Shown here: positions 28,183 to 36,300 of the stretch, piece by piece
Layout of the letters: each line of letters opens with the position of its first letter
Position numbering within the stretch: position 1 is the first letter of the stretch
Assembly (NCBI GenBank): GCA_016745315.1
Contig: CP066886.1
Span: 2,263,501-2,327,500 of the forward strand
From: Arthrospira sp. PCC 9108
GTDB lineage: Bacteria; Cyanobacteriota; Cyanobacteriia; Cyanobacteriales; Microcoleaceae
DNA: 64,000 nucleotides
Reading direction: 5' to 3'
The notes under the pieces: generated by a model
The model's input: the letters and a program-made list of their open reading frames with translations, nothing else
Databases searched by the model: none
Told to the model about the DNA's origin: nothing
Translations under genes and position numbers: made by a program

Positions 28183-29196
28183 ATGGTAACAACAGGGACC
28201 AGTTGGCTAAAGCCCAACCGTGACAACTTTTTTAAGTATGCCTTCTTTCTTATACCGGGAATGACGGCGATCGCCATTACAATGGTGGAATTAGGTATAT
28301 TAGGCGCTATTAAACCCGCCATAGCCAATACCTCCCCATTATCCCAGGTTAACCGGACCGCCACCCGCAGTTTGATGGTAGAGGAACTCCAGGGAAGAGT
28401 TACCATTAATGGTAACCCCGCCAGATTGGGCGATCGCTTAGGGGTGGGAGACGTGATCACAACCGGAAGGCGTGCGATCGCTATTTTACGAGTAGATAGC
28501 AATATCGGTGTTTTAGAATTAGCAGAAAACACCACCCTGGAAATTAGAAGCCTATCAGGACAACCAGGACTCGACCCTAACCAAGAAACAGTTGTTTTTA
28601 TTTCCAAAGGTCGGGTTAGGTCTTCCATCGCCCGTTTTGTTAGCGCCCCATTCCGTAATTCTACCGCTTCTCAACCTCCCCAGGAAATCGCCGCCTTAAA
28701 CTGGGAAGGAATATTTAGCCAAGACTCCCAAAACTCCGAAGAGTCTGTGGAAGCCTCCCCTTTTCGAGTAGAAACCCCTGTAACTGTCGCCGGAGTTAGG
28801 GGAACTTCCTTTGGGGTCGATGTTGGACCAGATGGTAAAACGGGTATTAGCACCGTTGAAGGTATTGTCGGAACTTCCGCAGAGGGTGAAGAAACCCAAG
28901 TTAACAGACAAAAATTTTCCGTAGTTAACCTTAACCTACCCCCCACTGTTCCTGATCTAACTCCACCTTTGTCTGCTTTACAAGTGTTTCAGGTAACGCG
29001 ACTTAGCCCTAGGAGAGCTAGAATTGTAGGACAAGTAGATCCCATGGATATAGTTTATATTGATAATCGGGCGATCGTCACGGATTCCGAAGGTAAATTC
29101 GATTTAATCGCCCAACTCCCCCCGTCTCGCCGTTTCCGAATTGTGGTCAGAGGTCCTTCGGTCCGAGAAAGAGAATATTCTGTACCTGTTCCCTAA
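28183..29196 (+). CDS. FecR-domain protein
   Basis: 337 residues. A hydrophobic N-terminal segment (about residues 20-48, FFLIPGMTAIAITMVELGIL) precedes a FecR domain (about 60-200): LGDRLGVGDVITTGRRAIAI, VLELAENTTLEIRSL, and VETPVTVAGVRGTSFGVDVG, which is the FecR core. The C-terminal 90 residues look like an Ig-like beta domain (VYIDNRAIVTDSEGKFDLI). FecR proteins were defined as periplasmic signal relays to sigma factors, but no sigma factor is adjacent. Divergent pairing with a TPR-CHAT gene recurs in cyanobacteria, so joint function outside the cytoplasmic membrane is inferred. Confidence 0.88.
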   Translation: MVTTGTSWLKPNRDNFFKYAFFLIPGMTAIAITMVELGILGAIKPAIANTSPLSQVNRTATRSLMVEELQGRVTINGNPARLGDRLGVGDVITTGRRAIAILRVDSNIGVLELAENTTLEIRSLSGQPGLDPNQETVVFISKGRVRSSIARFVSAPFRNSTASQPPQEIAALNWEGIFSQDSQNSEESVEASPFRVETPVTVAGVRGTSFGVDVGPDGKTGISTVEGIVGTSAEGEETQVNRQKFSVVNLNLPPTVPDLTPPLSALQVFQVTRLSPRRARIVGQVDPMDIVYIDNRAIVTDSEGKFDLIAQLPPSRRFRIVVRGPSVREREYSVPVP

Positions 29197-29441
29197 AATC
29201 CCCGTTAACATTTAACCCAGATAGACTATAGAGACAGGGTGAGTCCTTATGTGCTAAATACTGCCCGTAAAGCCTAATTAACCTACCCTGTCGCCGAAAA
29301 GCGATCGCCCAGTCCCTCAGCTTTTGGTCAACTTTAACTGTCCGGGTTCCACAAATTTCTCCAGAAATTGTGAACTAAATTCAAACCATCCACGTCAATA
29401 GAGACAAATCAATTAATTTAGCTCCGAGGATAATGTAAACT

Positions 29442-30092
29442 ATGTTCCACCAAAAACTCTACCGTTCTGCTACATCCATCTTCCTCACCCTCGGTTTAAC
29501 TACTGGACTAGCAGCCCCCCTATTGCTACATCAAACCGTAGCCCGCGCTCAACAATTACCTGGTTCTCTACAACGGGAAAGAATTTCCGCCGGAACAACT
29601 ATTCCCGTAGAATACCCAGGAGCTGAGAGAATCGTTCTCACCCCCACAGAAACGACCGCTCTGACTATGGTAGTCGCCCGAGATATCCGCACTAACCAAG
29701 GACGGGTTTGGATACCCGCAGGAGCCGAAATTGTTGGGGAATTGCGACCCGCTTCTGGTGGTTCCCAGTTTGTGGCTAATGAGGTGATTGTCAGCAATAA
29801 TCGCCGATATCGTCTTGATGCTAATTCTAATGTTGTCACCCGCACGGAAACCGTCCGTCGTGGACCTTCTGCTGGTAATATCCTTAAAGGTGCTGCTGTG
29901 GGTGCGGCGGCGGCTGCGGCTTTGGCGGGGGTACTCGGAGATAAAGCGATCGCCACTGAGGAAGTCCTGGGCGGCGCGGGACTAGGGGCTCTGGCGGGAG
30001 TCTTCATTGGTCGCGGTCACGTGGATGTAGTTGTCATTCACCCAGAACAAGATCTGACCCTGACAATGCGTTCAGATGTACTCTTCCGCTAA
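29442..30092 (+). CDS. secreted hypothetical protein with glycine/alanine zipper
   Basis: 216 residues. Signal peptide (about 1-37; FLTLGLTTGLAAPLLLH...VARA), then a beta-rich region (RISAGTTIPVEYPGAERIVL; GRVWIPAGAEIVGELRPASG; FVANEVIVSNNRRYRLDANS). Next comes an Ala/Gly-rich hydrophobic segment (ILKGAAVGAAAAAALAGVLG; GGAGLGALAGVFIGRG) that resembles glycine-zipper membrane inserts, and finally a beta strand tail. The middle resembles the TrbI/VirB10-like beta-barrel of conjugation proteins in wording only (IPAGTxIxGxL), a weak match. Probably periplasmic or outer-membrane associated. Function unknown. Confidence 0.7.
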   Translation: MFHQKLYRSATSIFLTLGLTTGLAAPLLLHQTVARAQQLPGSLQRERISAGTTIPVEYPGAERIVLTPTETTALTMVVARDIRTNQGRVWIPAGAEIVGELRPASGGSQFVANEVIVSNNRRYRLDANSNVVTRTETVRRGPSAGNILKGAAVGAAAAAALAGVLGDKAIATEEVLGGAGLGALAGVFIGRGHVDVVVIHPEQDLTLTMRSDVLFR

Positions 30093-30114
30093 AATAACCC
30101 AGAATAGTCAAAAA

Positions 30115-30159
30115 ACCCGGTTTCTCAACCTCACCCACCCACAACCTCAGAAACCGGGT
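30115..30159. terminator. palindrome ACCCGGTTTCT/AGAAACCGGGT
   Basis: ACCCGGTTTCT (30115-30125) pairs perfectly with AGAAACCGGGT (30149-30159). It lies 22 bp after the preceding stop and may act as a terminator. It also belongs to a dispersed palindrome type repeated through the 30-38 kb island (a further copy AGAAACCTGGTTTCT is at about 30199-30213). Confidence 0.55.
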
Positions 30160-30662
30160 GGCTAGGACTATCCGGCATCCTCACCCAAATCTTGCCAAGA
30201 AACCTGGTTTCTCATAGAAATGGGTCAGGGGTAGTCACAGACGCAGCAATGGTATTAGAGGCTAAATTGGCTTGTAGATTTGGCTGGCGGAAAACTCTAT
30301 CGAGCATCTTTAACCATCCTTCACAACTAGGGTCGCTAGATTTGGGAATAAAGTTCATGGGATGGCCTCCCGTGGTGCGATCGCCATTTCACCGGGTGCG
30401 ATCGCCCTGAAGTGTCGCTCAAAGACGACAACGAGCCACTGGCTCTCGCCCATGAAAGTTGGCGGGTTGGAGTTCTGGAGCTAGTGGTGGGGGGTTTGGG
30501 TGGGAATGGCTGGCAAGAGTTCGTTAAGTTTCAGGTCTAGCTCCTGGGGTGCTGTATCTACTATTTTGCCTTCTGGAAACCCCACGGAGCGATCGCCGAG
30601 CATCAGGTTCAGGCTTTAAGTAAATCGTTGTACAATAATGTTGTACCAGTTATCTAGCAAAA
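30160..30662. other. gene-poor stretch with coding remnants
   Basis: About 500 bp without a full gene. On the plus strand about 30415-30540 a short frame reads SLKDDNEPLALAHESWRVGV and continues LELVVGGLGGNGWQEFVKF before a stop. On the minus strand about 30480-30610 another reads LNLMLGDRSVGFPEGKIVDT, then APQELDLKLNELLPAIP. One of these is probably a decayed gene end; I cannot tell which. TTGTACAATAATGTTGTACCA (30634-30654) just upstream of the antitoxin gene contains the dyad TTGTAC/GTTGTAC and looks like its promoter or operator. Confidence 0.4.
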
Positions 30663-30950
30663 ATGATGTTAAGCAAAGAAACCACTTATTCTCAAGCGAG
30701 AATGAATTTAGCCACTATTTTGGATCAAGTGTGTGATGAACGTCAGATTGTGGTCATTAAGCGCCGTAATGAGAAAAATGTGGCGTTAATTGCCCAAGAT
30801 GAGCTAGAGAGTTTATTAGAATGTGTCTATTTACTGCGATCGCCCGAAAATGCGAAACGTTTATTTCGGGCTTTAGAATGGTCAGAAAATAGCACCGCCA
30901 CTCCTCAAACGGTAGCTGAATTAAAAGAGGAGTTAGGAGTTGAGTCCTAA
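30663..30950 (+). CDS. Phd/YefM-family antitoxin
   Basis: 95 residues. The N-terminus TTYSQARMNLATILDQVCDE followed by RQIVVIKRRNEKNVALIAQDELESLLE is the Phd/YefM DNA-binding fold; the C-terminal tail (TPQTVAELKEELGVES) would wrap the toxin. Antitoxins of this family repress their own operon, and the TTGTAC dyad just upstream fits an operator. The toxin gene overlaps the last 11 bases. Confidence 0.9.
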   Translation: MMLSKETTYSQARMNLATILDQVCDERQIVVIKRRNEKNVALIAQDELESLLECVYLLRSPENAKRLFRALEWSENSTATPQTVAELKEELGVES

Positions 30951-31263
30951 AAAGAAAAAACCAGCCCATGAAACCCCTAATCATCATATCTCGGGTTATT
31001 TTCCTGTATTTAGTCCCGATTTTAAAGCAGATTTAGCTTGGTGGTATCGCACTGAACCCAAAAAAGGGGATAAAATCCTAGATTTAGTCGCAGATATCCT
31101 TAATGGTGAACCGTTTACCGGGTTAGGAAAACCTGAACCCCTAAAATATATTGCCCCAGATACTGGGTCAAGACGCATTGATTTAGAGCATCGTTTAGTT
31201 TACAAAGTAACAGAAAATAAGGTTTATTTTTTACAAGCACGTTATCATTATCAATCAGATTAA
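30940..31263 (+). CDS. Txe/YoeB-family mRNA-interferase toxin
   Basis: 107 residues from TTG 30940, overlapping the antitoxin end. The YoeB-like C-terminus is clear: RRIDLEHRLVYKVTENKVYF followed by LQARYHYQSD, with the Glu, Arg, His and Tyr residues typical of ribosome-dependent RNase sites. The middle WWYRTEPKKGDKILDLVADI and GKPEPLKYIAPDTGSRRIDL also match the family (LTGIGKPEPLK pattern). YoeB toxins cleave mRNA at the ribosomal A site. The basic N-terminal extension MSPKKKKPAHETPNHH is longer than in YoeB, and the real start may be later. No damage is seen, so the pair is probably functional. Confidence 0.85.
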   Translation: MSPKKKKPAHETPNHHISGYFPVFSPDFKADLAWWYRTEPKKGDKILDLVADILNGEPFTGLGKPEPLKYIAPDTGSRRIDLEHRLVYKVTENKVYFLQARYHYQSD

Positions 31264-31275
31264 ACTGAAAATAAT

Positions 31276-31425
31276 TTATTTTCCCTCAACGACATTGATG
31301 ATATCTTCGGGCAAAGCAGAATCGAAATCATCGGCGACGACAAATTCTCCGGCAGATAATCCATAAGGTCGTAATTGCTGACTCGGAGGAATGGGTGTAA
31401 TTTGGGCGATCGCCTCATGCGATCG
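31276..31425 (-). pseudogene. truncated type II antitoxin remnant
   Basis: Read leftwards, the frame gives AIAQITPIPPSQQLRPYGLS and continues AGEFVVADDFDSALPEDIIN to a TAA at 31276-31278. The pattern LRPYGLxAGEFxVxDDFDxxLPE is the tail of small Phd/VapB-like antitoxins. No start codon or N-terminal half is found upstream, where the frame runs into HIP1-rich sequence. No toxin gene follows. A leftover of another toxin-antitoxin module. Confidence 0.55.
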
Positions 31426-31567
31426 CTGGGGGCGGGTTCGGTGAGTTGGCTGTTTTTTTTCCTGGCTGATCTAGGGATTTTCTTGCTCTCCACCCACATC
31501 CCATAAACCCAGTTTCTGCCCTAACCTTTGCCGCCTCACCCCAATCGCATTAACAAAGCCCCTTTAT

Positions 31568-31777
31568 CAACCCCTCAACCCGTGCAAACGCAGGAAATAC
31601 ACCCGTCCCAACCAATCCCCCCCTACCACCGTCACGCCATCAGCAGCAACCGCACAGGAAGCGATCGCACCATCCCCCGTAAAGGTCGCTAACATTTCCC
31701 CCGTAGCCAAATCCCATAGTTTCACAGTCTTATCCTCAGAGGCCGAAATCGCTCTTTTCCCGTCGGGGGCGATCGCT
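31568..31777 (-). pseudogene. WD40-repeat C-terminal fragment
   Basis: About 210 bp nearly identical to 38578-38787, the 3' end of the second WD40 gene (about five differences near the ends). Leftwards it encodes KRAISASEDKTVKLWDLATG, then EMLATFTGDGAIASCAVAAD and the end GGDWLGRVYFLRLHGLRG. Its upstream edge (TTCCCGTCGGGGGCGATCG) instead matches the repeats of the STAND gene at 33.4-37.5 kb, so the fragment looks like a recombinant of both. It is open in another frame into the ORF at 31.8-31.9 kb but has no start of its own. Confidence 0.85.
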
Positions 31778-31907
31778 CCATCTGTTTAGCGACATATTTT
31801 GCTTGTTGTTTTTCGGAATCGGTTAAGTCGGCAACCCCCACAAATCCCCACCGAATAAGTTGATTGATTTCATCTATCCTTCGGGCAAACTTCAAAAGCC
31901 GACTCAT
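31722..31907 (-). pseudogene. small ORF fused out of frame to WD40 debris
   Basis: From ATG 31907 the frame encodes MSRLLKFARRIDEINQLIRW followed by GFVGVADLTDSEKQQAKYVA, then enters the WD40 fragment in the wrong frame. The first 45 residues look like a genuine soluble helical sequence, but I do not recognise them. Most likely the front of a small gene whose end was lost when the WD40 fragment was joined. It overlaps the end of the retropepsin gene by about 38 bp in another frame. Confidence 0.4.
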
Positions 31908-32289
31908 GTCGATAAAAACACACCTTGAACTCTGCAAAGAAGTTCATTTGTCCAAGAATAACGGGGACATCTCTCGATTCAGTCCAAGCAAACGCAAGTA
32001 GCACGGGAGGAAACTGAGCGATCGCACCCGATACAACCAAACCTCGTGAATCGCTTCGACCCAAATTCCCGCTTAAAGGGATTGAAACCGTCTTATTTTC
32101 CCAGATTGCTCCTAGCTGTAAACCGATCTCGTAGGGCAAAACATTGACACTCGCGCCTGTATCTAGCAACGCCGTCACGTCCACAGAGCGATCGCCTAAC
32201 GTGAGCGTCAAGGGTAAATAGGGCATGATGGCAGAGCGCCCAAGACTATCAATGCGTTCGGTGAATGAATATCGTTGTCCATCAAGCAT
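31870..32289 (-). CDS. retropepsin-like aspartyl protease
   Basis: 139 residues. The core VTALLDTGASVNVLPYEIGL contains the D-T-G-A active site of retroviral-type pepsins; PYLPLTLTLGDRSV and VPVILGQMNFFAEFKV flank it as expected, the LGQxxFF element being typical of cyanobacterial members. One such domain would need to dimerise. The substrate is unknown. It overlaps by one base the small upstream gene (ATG at the stop), so the two are translated together; this two-gene pairing recurs in cyanobacteria. Confidence 0.85.
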   Translation of the reverse strand: MLDGQRYSFTERIDSLGRSAIMPYLPLTLTLGDRSVDVTALLDTGASVNVLPYEIGLQLGAIWENKTVSIPLSGNLGRSDSRGLVVSGAIAQFPPVLLAFAWTESRDVPVILGQMNFFAEFKVCFYRHESAFEVCPKDR

Positions 32290-32546
32290 TAGATGCTACC
32301 TTCCTTTGCTGCCACCAGAAGATCCGACAAAGCCTGAACAGATGCGCTATCTGTTTGCGGCGACCATACCACTGCCTCAGTCGATGCAAGCTGCTCGAGC
32401 AACTCATTTGCTGAGTCAACTTCTCCGGTTAGTTCTAGGCTACACCCTTCCTCCTTAGCGACTGCCAAGAGGAGAAAGTGAAGCAGTCGAAGTTTATCTT
32501 GATGAGATAACTGATTAACGGTGGGTAACAGTTCGCTGAGTAACAT
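32289..32546 (-). CDS. small acidic partner of the retropepsin-like gene
   Basis: 85 residues. Starts MLLSELLPTVNQLSHQDKLR followed by LLHFLLLAVAKEEG; the N-terminal helix LSxxDKLxLLxFLL is commonly seen in small proteins encoded directly before retropepsin genes in cyanobacteria. The C-terminal part is acidic with VWSPQTDSASVQALSDLL. No catalytic motif. The stop overlaps the protease start, which suggests a stoichiometric complex, perhaps inhibitor or scaffold; this is inference. Confidence 0.65.
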   Translation of the reverse strand: MLLSELLPTVNQLSHQDKLRLLHFLLLAVAKEEGCSLELTGEVDSANELLEQLASTEAVVWSPQTDSASVQALSDLLVAAKEGSI

Positions 32547-32718
32547 AGAGTCGGCTCCGGGAAATGTGCTTCTCCATTATAGGTTTGACTATCTTTGAGG
32601 CTTTGATCGGATGGTTTTAGCAACCGGGTTGCTTTCCCATCACCACAAACCAGAAACCGGGTTGCTGGGAGTTGCCGGTTATTCCCCAAGCTGAGTAGAG
32701 AAGCCCGGTTACAGATTT

Positions 32719-33009
32719 TCAAATATTCAATGATTCTAAGTCTCGATACCCATTAATGATGCGAACAATATCTATGCCGTCAGGCCGTGGAAGGTAAAAT
32801 ATGATGTAATTTTCCACAATCAAACCTCGGAGATTTGCTTTAATGTGACTGTAGTTTTTGCCCATGTTGGGAAATTGAGCAAACTAACGGCACTTATCCC
32901 GGACTTTTTCAAAAAATCTAATCGCTACGTCTGGGTTTATTGCCGACAGGGATGCACAAATTTCGTCTAAGTCGGCTAGGGCAGCATCAGAGAATGAATA
33001 ATTTCCCAT
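32719..33009 (-). pseudogene. RelE/ParE-family toxin with in-frame nonsense codon
   Basis: From ATG 33009 the frame reads MGNYSFSDAALADLDEICAS and continues AIRFFEKVRDKCR, then hits TAG at codon 42 (32884-32886). It resumes FAQFPNMGKNYSHIKANLRG and ends VRIINGYRDLESLNI with TGA at 32719. This is a complete 96-codon ParE-like toxin interrupted by one stop; the family usually has Gln here (CAG to TAG would do it). The start overlaps the ParD stop (TGATG), so the operon layout is intact. The toxin is probably dead, while the antitoxin is kept. Confidence 0.85.
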
Positions 33010-33260
33010 CAGGAATCTTCAGTTTGTTGCTGTAAACGGTTCAGCAGTCGATTAAATACAAGTTCTCCATCTGTAACTTTTCCTTGTTGAATTTGGCTTT
33101 CCCCGATTTCGATTTGCTGACGCAGTTCGGCTAAATATTGTTCTCTTTTATCTAATAGTTCCAAAGCGGCTAATATCACTTCATCTGCTGACTGGTAGCC
33201 TCCCTGATTTAATTGCTGGGCAATCCGTTGTTCAATTTCTGGCGTAAGGGATAAACTCAT
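33009..33260 (-). CDS. ParD-family antitoxin
   Basis: 83 residues. SLTPEIEQRIAQQLNQGGYQ followed by SADEVILAALELLDKREQYL is the ribbon-helix-helix and hinge of CC2985-type ParD antitoxins; the C-terminal half (LRQQIEIGESQIQQGKVTDG) is the toxin-binding arm. Reading frame intact. It precedes and overlaps by one base the ParE-like gene, which carries a nonsense codon, so this may now be an orphan antitoxin or autoregulator. Confidence 0.88.
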   Translation of the reverse strand: MSLSLTPEIEQRIAQQLNQGGYQSADEVILAALELLDKREQYLAELRQQIEIGESQIQQGKVTDGELVFNRLLNRLQQQTEDS

Positions 33261-33383
33261 GGCGGCTCACTCCAATACAGATTAACTTGATTATCGTGCG
33301 ATGTTCGGAGGGTTTCTCGGACAATCCTTGCCTCCTCACCCAAATTTAGCGCATAAACCCGGTTTCTCACCTCCCCTGCACCC

Positions 33384-36300
33384 TCACAGCCCCTCCAACC
33401 GCAGAAAATGCACCCGCCCCGACCTATCCCCCGCCACCAACGTCACCCCATCCGGGGCAACGGCACAAGCCAAAACCCCTGTATCAGCGGTAAAACTGGC
33501 GATTTCCTCCCCCGTGGCTAAATCCCACAGTTTCAGGGTTTTATCATCCGATGCAGACACGGCTCGTTTCCCGTCGGGGGCGATCGCCACTGCATTTACC
33601 TCGTCACTATGCCCAGAGAGGGTAGCGAGTTCCCTCCCCTGCTCCAAATCCCACAGTTTCAGGGTTTTATCAGCCGATGCAGACACCGCTCGTTTCCCGT
33701 CGGGGGCGATCGCCACTGCTCTTACCCAGCCACTATGCCCAGAGAGGGTAGCGAGTTCCCTCCCCTGCTCCAAATCCCACAGTTTCAGGGTGTAATCAGC
33801 CGATGCAGACACGGCTCGTTTCCCGTCGGGGGCGATCGCCACTGCTGTTACCCAGTGACTATGCCCAGAGAGGGTAGCGAGTTCCCTCCCCTGCTCCAAA
33901 TCCCACAGTTTCAGGGTGTTATCCTCGGATGCAGACACCGCTCGTTTCCCGTCGGGGGCGATCGCCACTGCTCTTACATAGCTACTATGCCCAGAGAGGG
34001 TAGCGAGTTCCCTCCCCTGCTCCAAATCCCACAGTTTCAGGGTTTCATCATCCGATGCAGACACCGCTCGTTTCCCGTCGGGGGCGATCGCCACTGCATT
34101 TACCCAGTAACTATGCCCAGAGAGGGTAGCGAGTTCCCTCCCCTGCTCCAAATCCCACAGTTTCAGGGTGTAATCAGCCGATGCAGACACCGCTCGTTTC
34201 CCGTCGGGGGCGATCGCCACTGCTAGTACCCCGCTACTATGCCCAGAGAGGGTAGCGAGTTCCCTCCCCTGCTCCAAATCCCACAGTTTCAGGGTGTTAT
34301 CCAACGATGCAGACACGGCTCGTTTCCCGTCGGGGGCGATCGCCACTGCTAGTACCCCGCTACTATGCCCAGAGAGGGTAGCGAGTTCCCTCCCCTGCTC
34401 CAAATCCCACAGTTTCAGGGTTTTATCAGCCGATGCAGAAACGGCTCGTTTCCCGTCGGGGGCGATAATCGCCACTGCATTTACCCAGCTACTATGCCCA
34501 GAGAGGGTAGCGAGTTCCCTCCCCTGCTCCAAATCCCACAGTTTCAGGGTTTCATCAGCCGATGCAGACACCGCTCGTTTCCCGTCGGGGGCGATCGCCA
34601 CTGCATTTACCCAGTCACTATGCCCAGAGAGGGTAGCGAGTTCCCTCCCCTGCTCCAAATCCCACAGTTTCAGGGTTTTATCACGGGATGCAGACACGGC
34701 TCGTTTCCCGTCGGGGGCGATCGCCACTGCCCATACCGAGTCACGATGCCCAGAGAGGGTAGCGAGTTCCCTCCCCTGCTCCAAATCCCACAGTTTCAGG
34801 GTTTTATCATCCGATGCAGACACGGCTCGTTTCCCGTCGGGGGCGATAATCGCCACTGCATATACCGAGCCACTATGCCCAGAGAGGGTAGCGAGTTCCC
34901 TCCCCTGCTCCAAATCCCACAGTTTCAGAGTTTCATCATCCGATGCAGACACCGCTCGTTTCCCGTCGGGGGCGATCGCCACTGCCCTTACCCAGTCACT
35001 ATGCCCAGAGAGGGTAGCGAGTTCCCTCCCCTGCTCCAAATCCCACAGTTTCAGGGTGTAATCAGCCGATGCAGACACGGCTCGTTTCCCGTCGGGGGCG
35101 ATCGCCACTGCTGTTACCGAGCTACTATGCCCAGAGAGGGTAGCGAGTTCCCTCCCCTGCTCCAAATCCCACAGTTTCAGGGTGTCATCCCAGGATCCAG
35201 ACACGGCTCGTTTCCCGTCGGGGGCGATCGCCACTGCTCTTACCCTGTCACTATGCCCGGTGAGGGTGCGAATCAGTGGCCCGCCAGGTGGGGTGAGGTT
35301 GGCGGTGAGGGGACGAAACCAGGGTTTTTCCTGCCATTGTTGGGCTTGATGGAGGAGTTGCTCAATTTCTCCGACGGTTGCACCCTTGGCATTTTGCTGT
35401 TGAGGGGCGGCATATTTCGGCAAGTATCGCCCCACCACGGGGATTTTTTCCCAAAAATAACGATAGGGTTCAGGAAGACTTAACTCCTCCTGATTTCCAA
35501 TGGTTTGGGGAGACTCAACAAACGACAATAACCGCCCCCATAGTTGGGAAATCAATTGCGTTTTATCCTGGTCTAACACATGAGACGATAAGCGGATTGC
35601 CCCTTCCAGCACCCTCAGCGCCCGGTCTTCATCTTCCCCAACCGCCTCAAAATCCGCCAACAGCGATCGCACATCCGTCGCCTCTAACTTCCCCTGCAAC
35701 CAAGCAAAATCCCACAACAACCCCCGAAACGCCTCAATTTCCCCCGCCTTTCGGAAGTGATAGGCCGCCCGTTGATAGAGATAGACCTCCGCCGCCACTT
35801 CAGCCCCCGTCCAGGGAAACTGACCGCCCCCATAGGCCCGCAAAAACTCCCCATGCAACCCCGCCTCATCCCGGAGATTGTCCTGTAAATACTTCTGCTG
35901 CACATCATGGAGCGATACCCAACGCTGGGGCGACTCCCCCGACACAAACACCAACGCCCGTTGCGCCAACTCCGTCAACCACCGCCGTAGTTGATACTCC
36001 TGCTTCTCCCCCCGTCGCCCCCACAACTTCACCAACGCCGTCTCCGAAATCTCCACATCCTGCGCAACAATCCCCAACTCCAAATAAGCCCGCCGTAAGG
36101 GTTCCCCTAACGCCGCCACACTCACATCTAAAGACTTATAAATACTGCTGTGGGGATGGTCAAGCACCGCCGCCGCATCCAACGCCGTCAGCAAATCCGC
36201 CCAATTTTTGTCCACGCCAACTTGCGCCCCACACAACGCCAACGCTAAGGGCAAATTCCCGCAATGGTCAATCACCGCCGCCGCTTCTGTAGCAGGCAAC

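Noticed and set aside
28167..28628. 154-codon N-terminal extension of the CHAT-TPR protein
   Set aside because: It is antisense to the FecR-domain gene, lacks family character, and the signal-like start MVSLQFTQF at 28166 fits better.
31260..31499. 79-codon leftward ORF MWVESKKIPRSARK...
   Set aside because: A different frame of the same strand encodes the recognisable antitoxin tail; this frame has no family character.
33609..35483. Long rightward frames (up to 372 codons) opposite the WD40 repeats
   Set aside because: Antisense shadows of near-identical 126-bp repeats; composition is Arg/Ser/Pro-rich and mirrors the WD40 codons.
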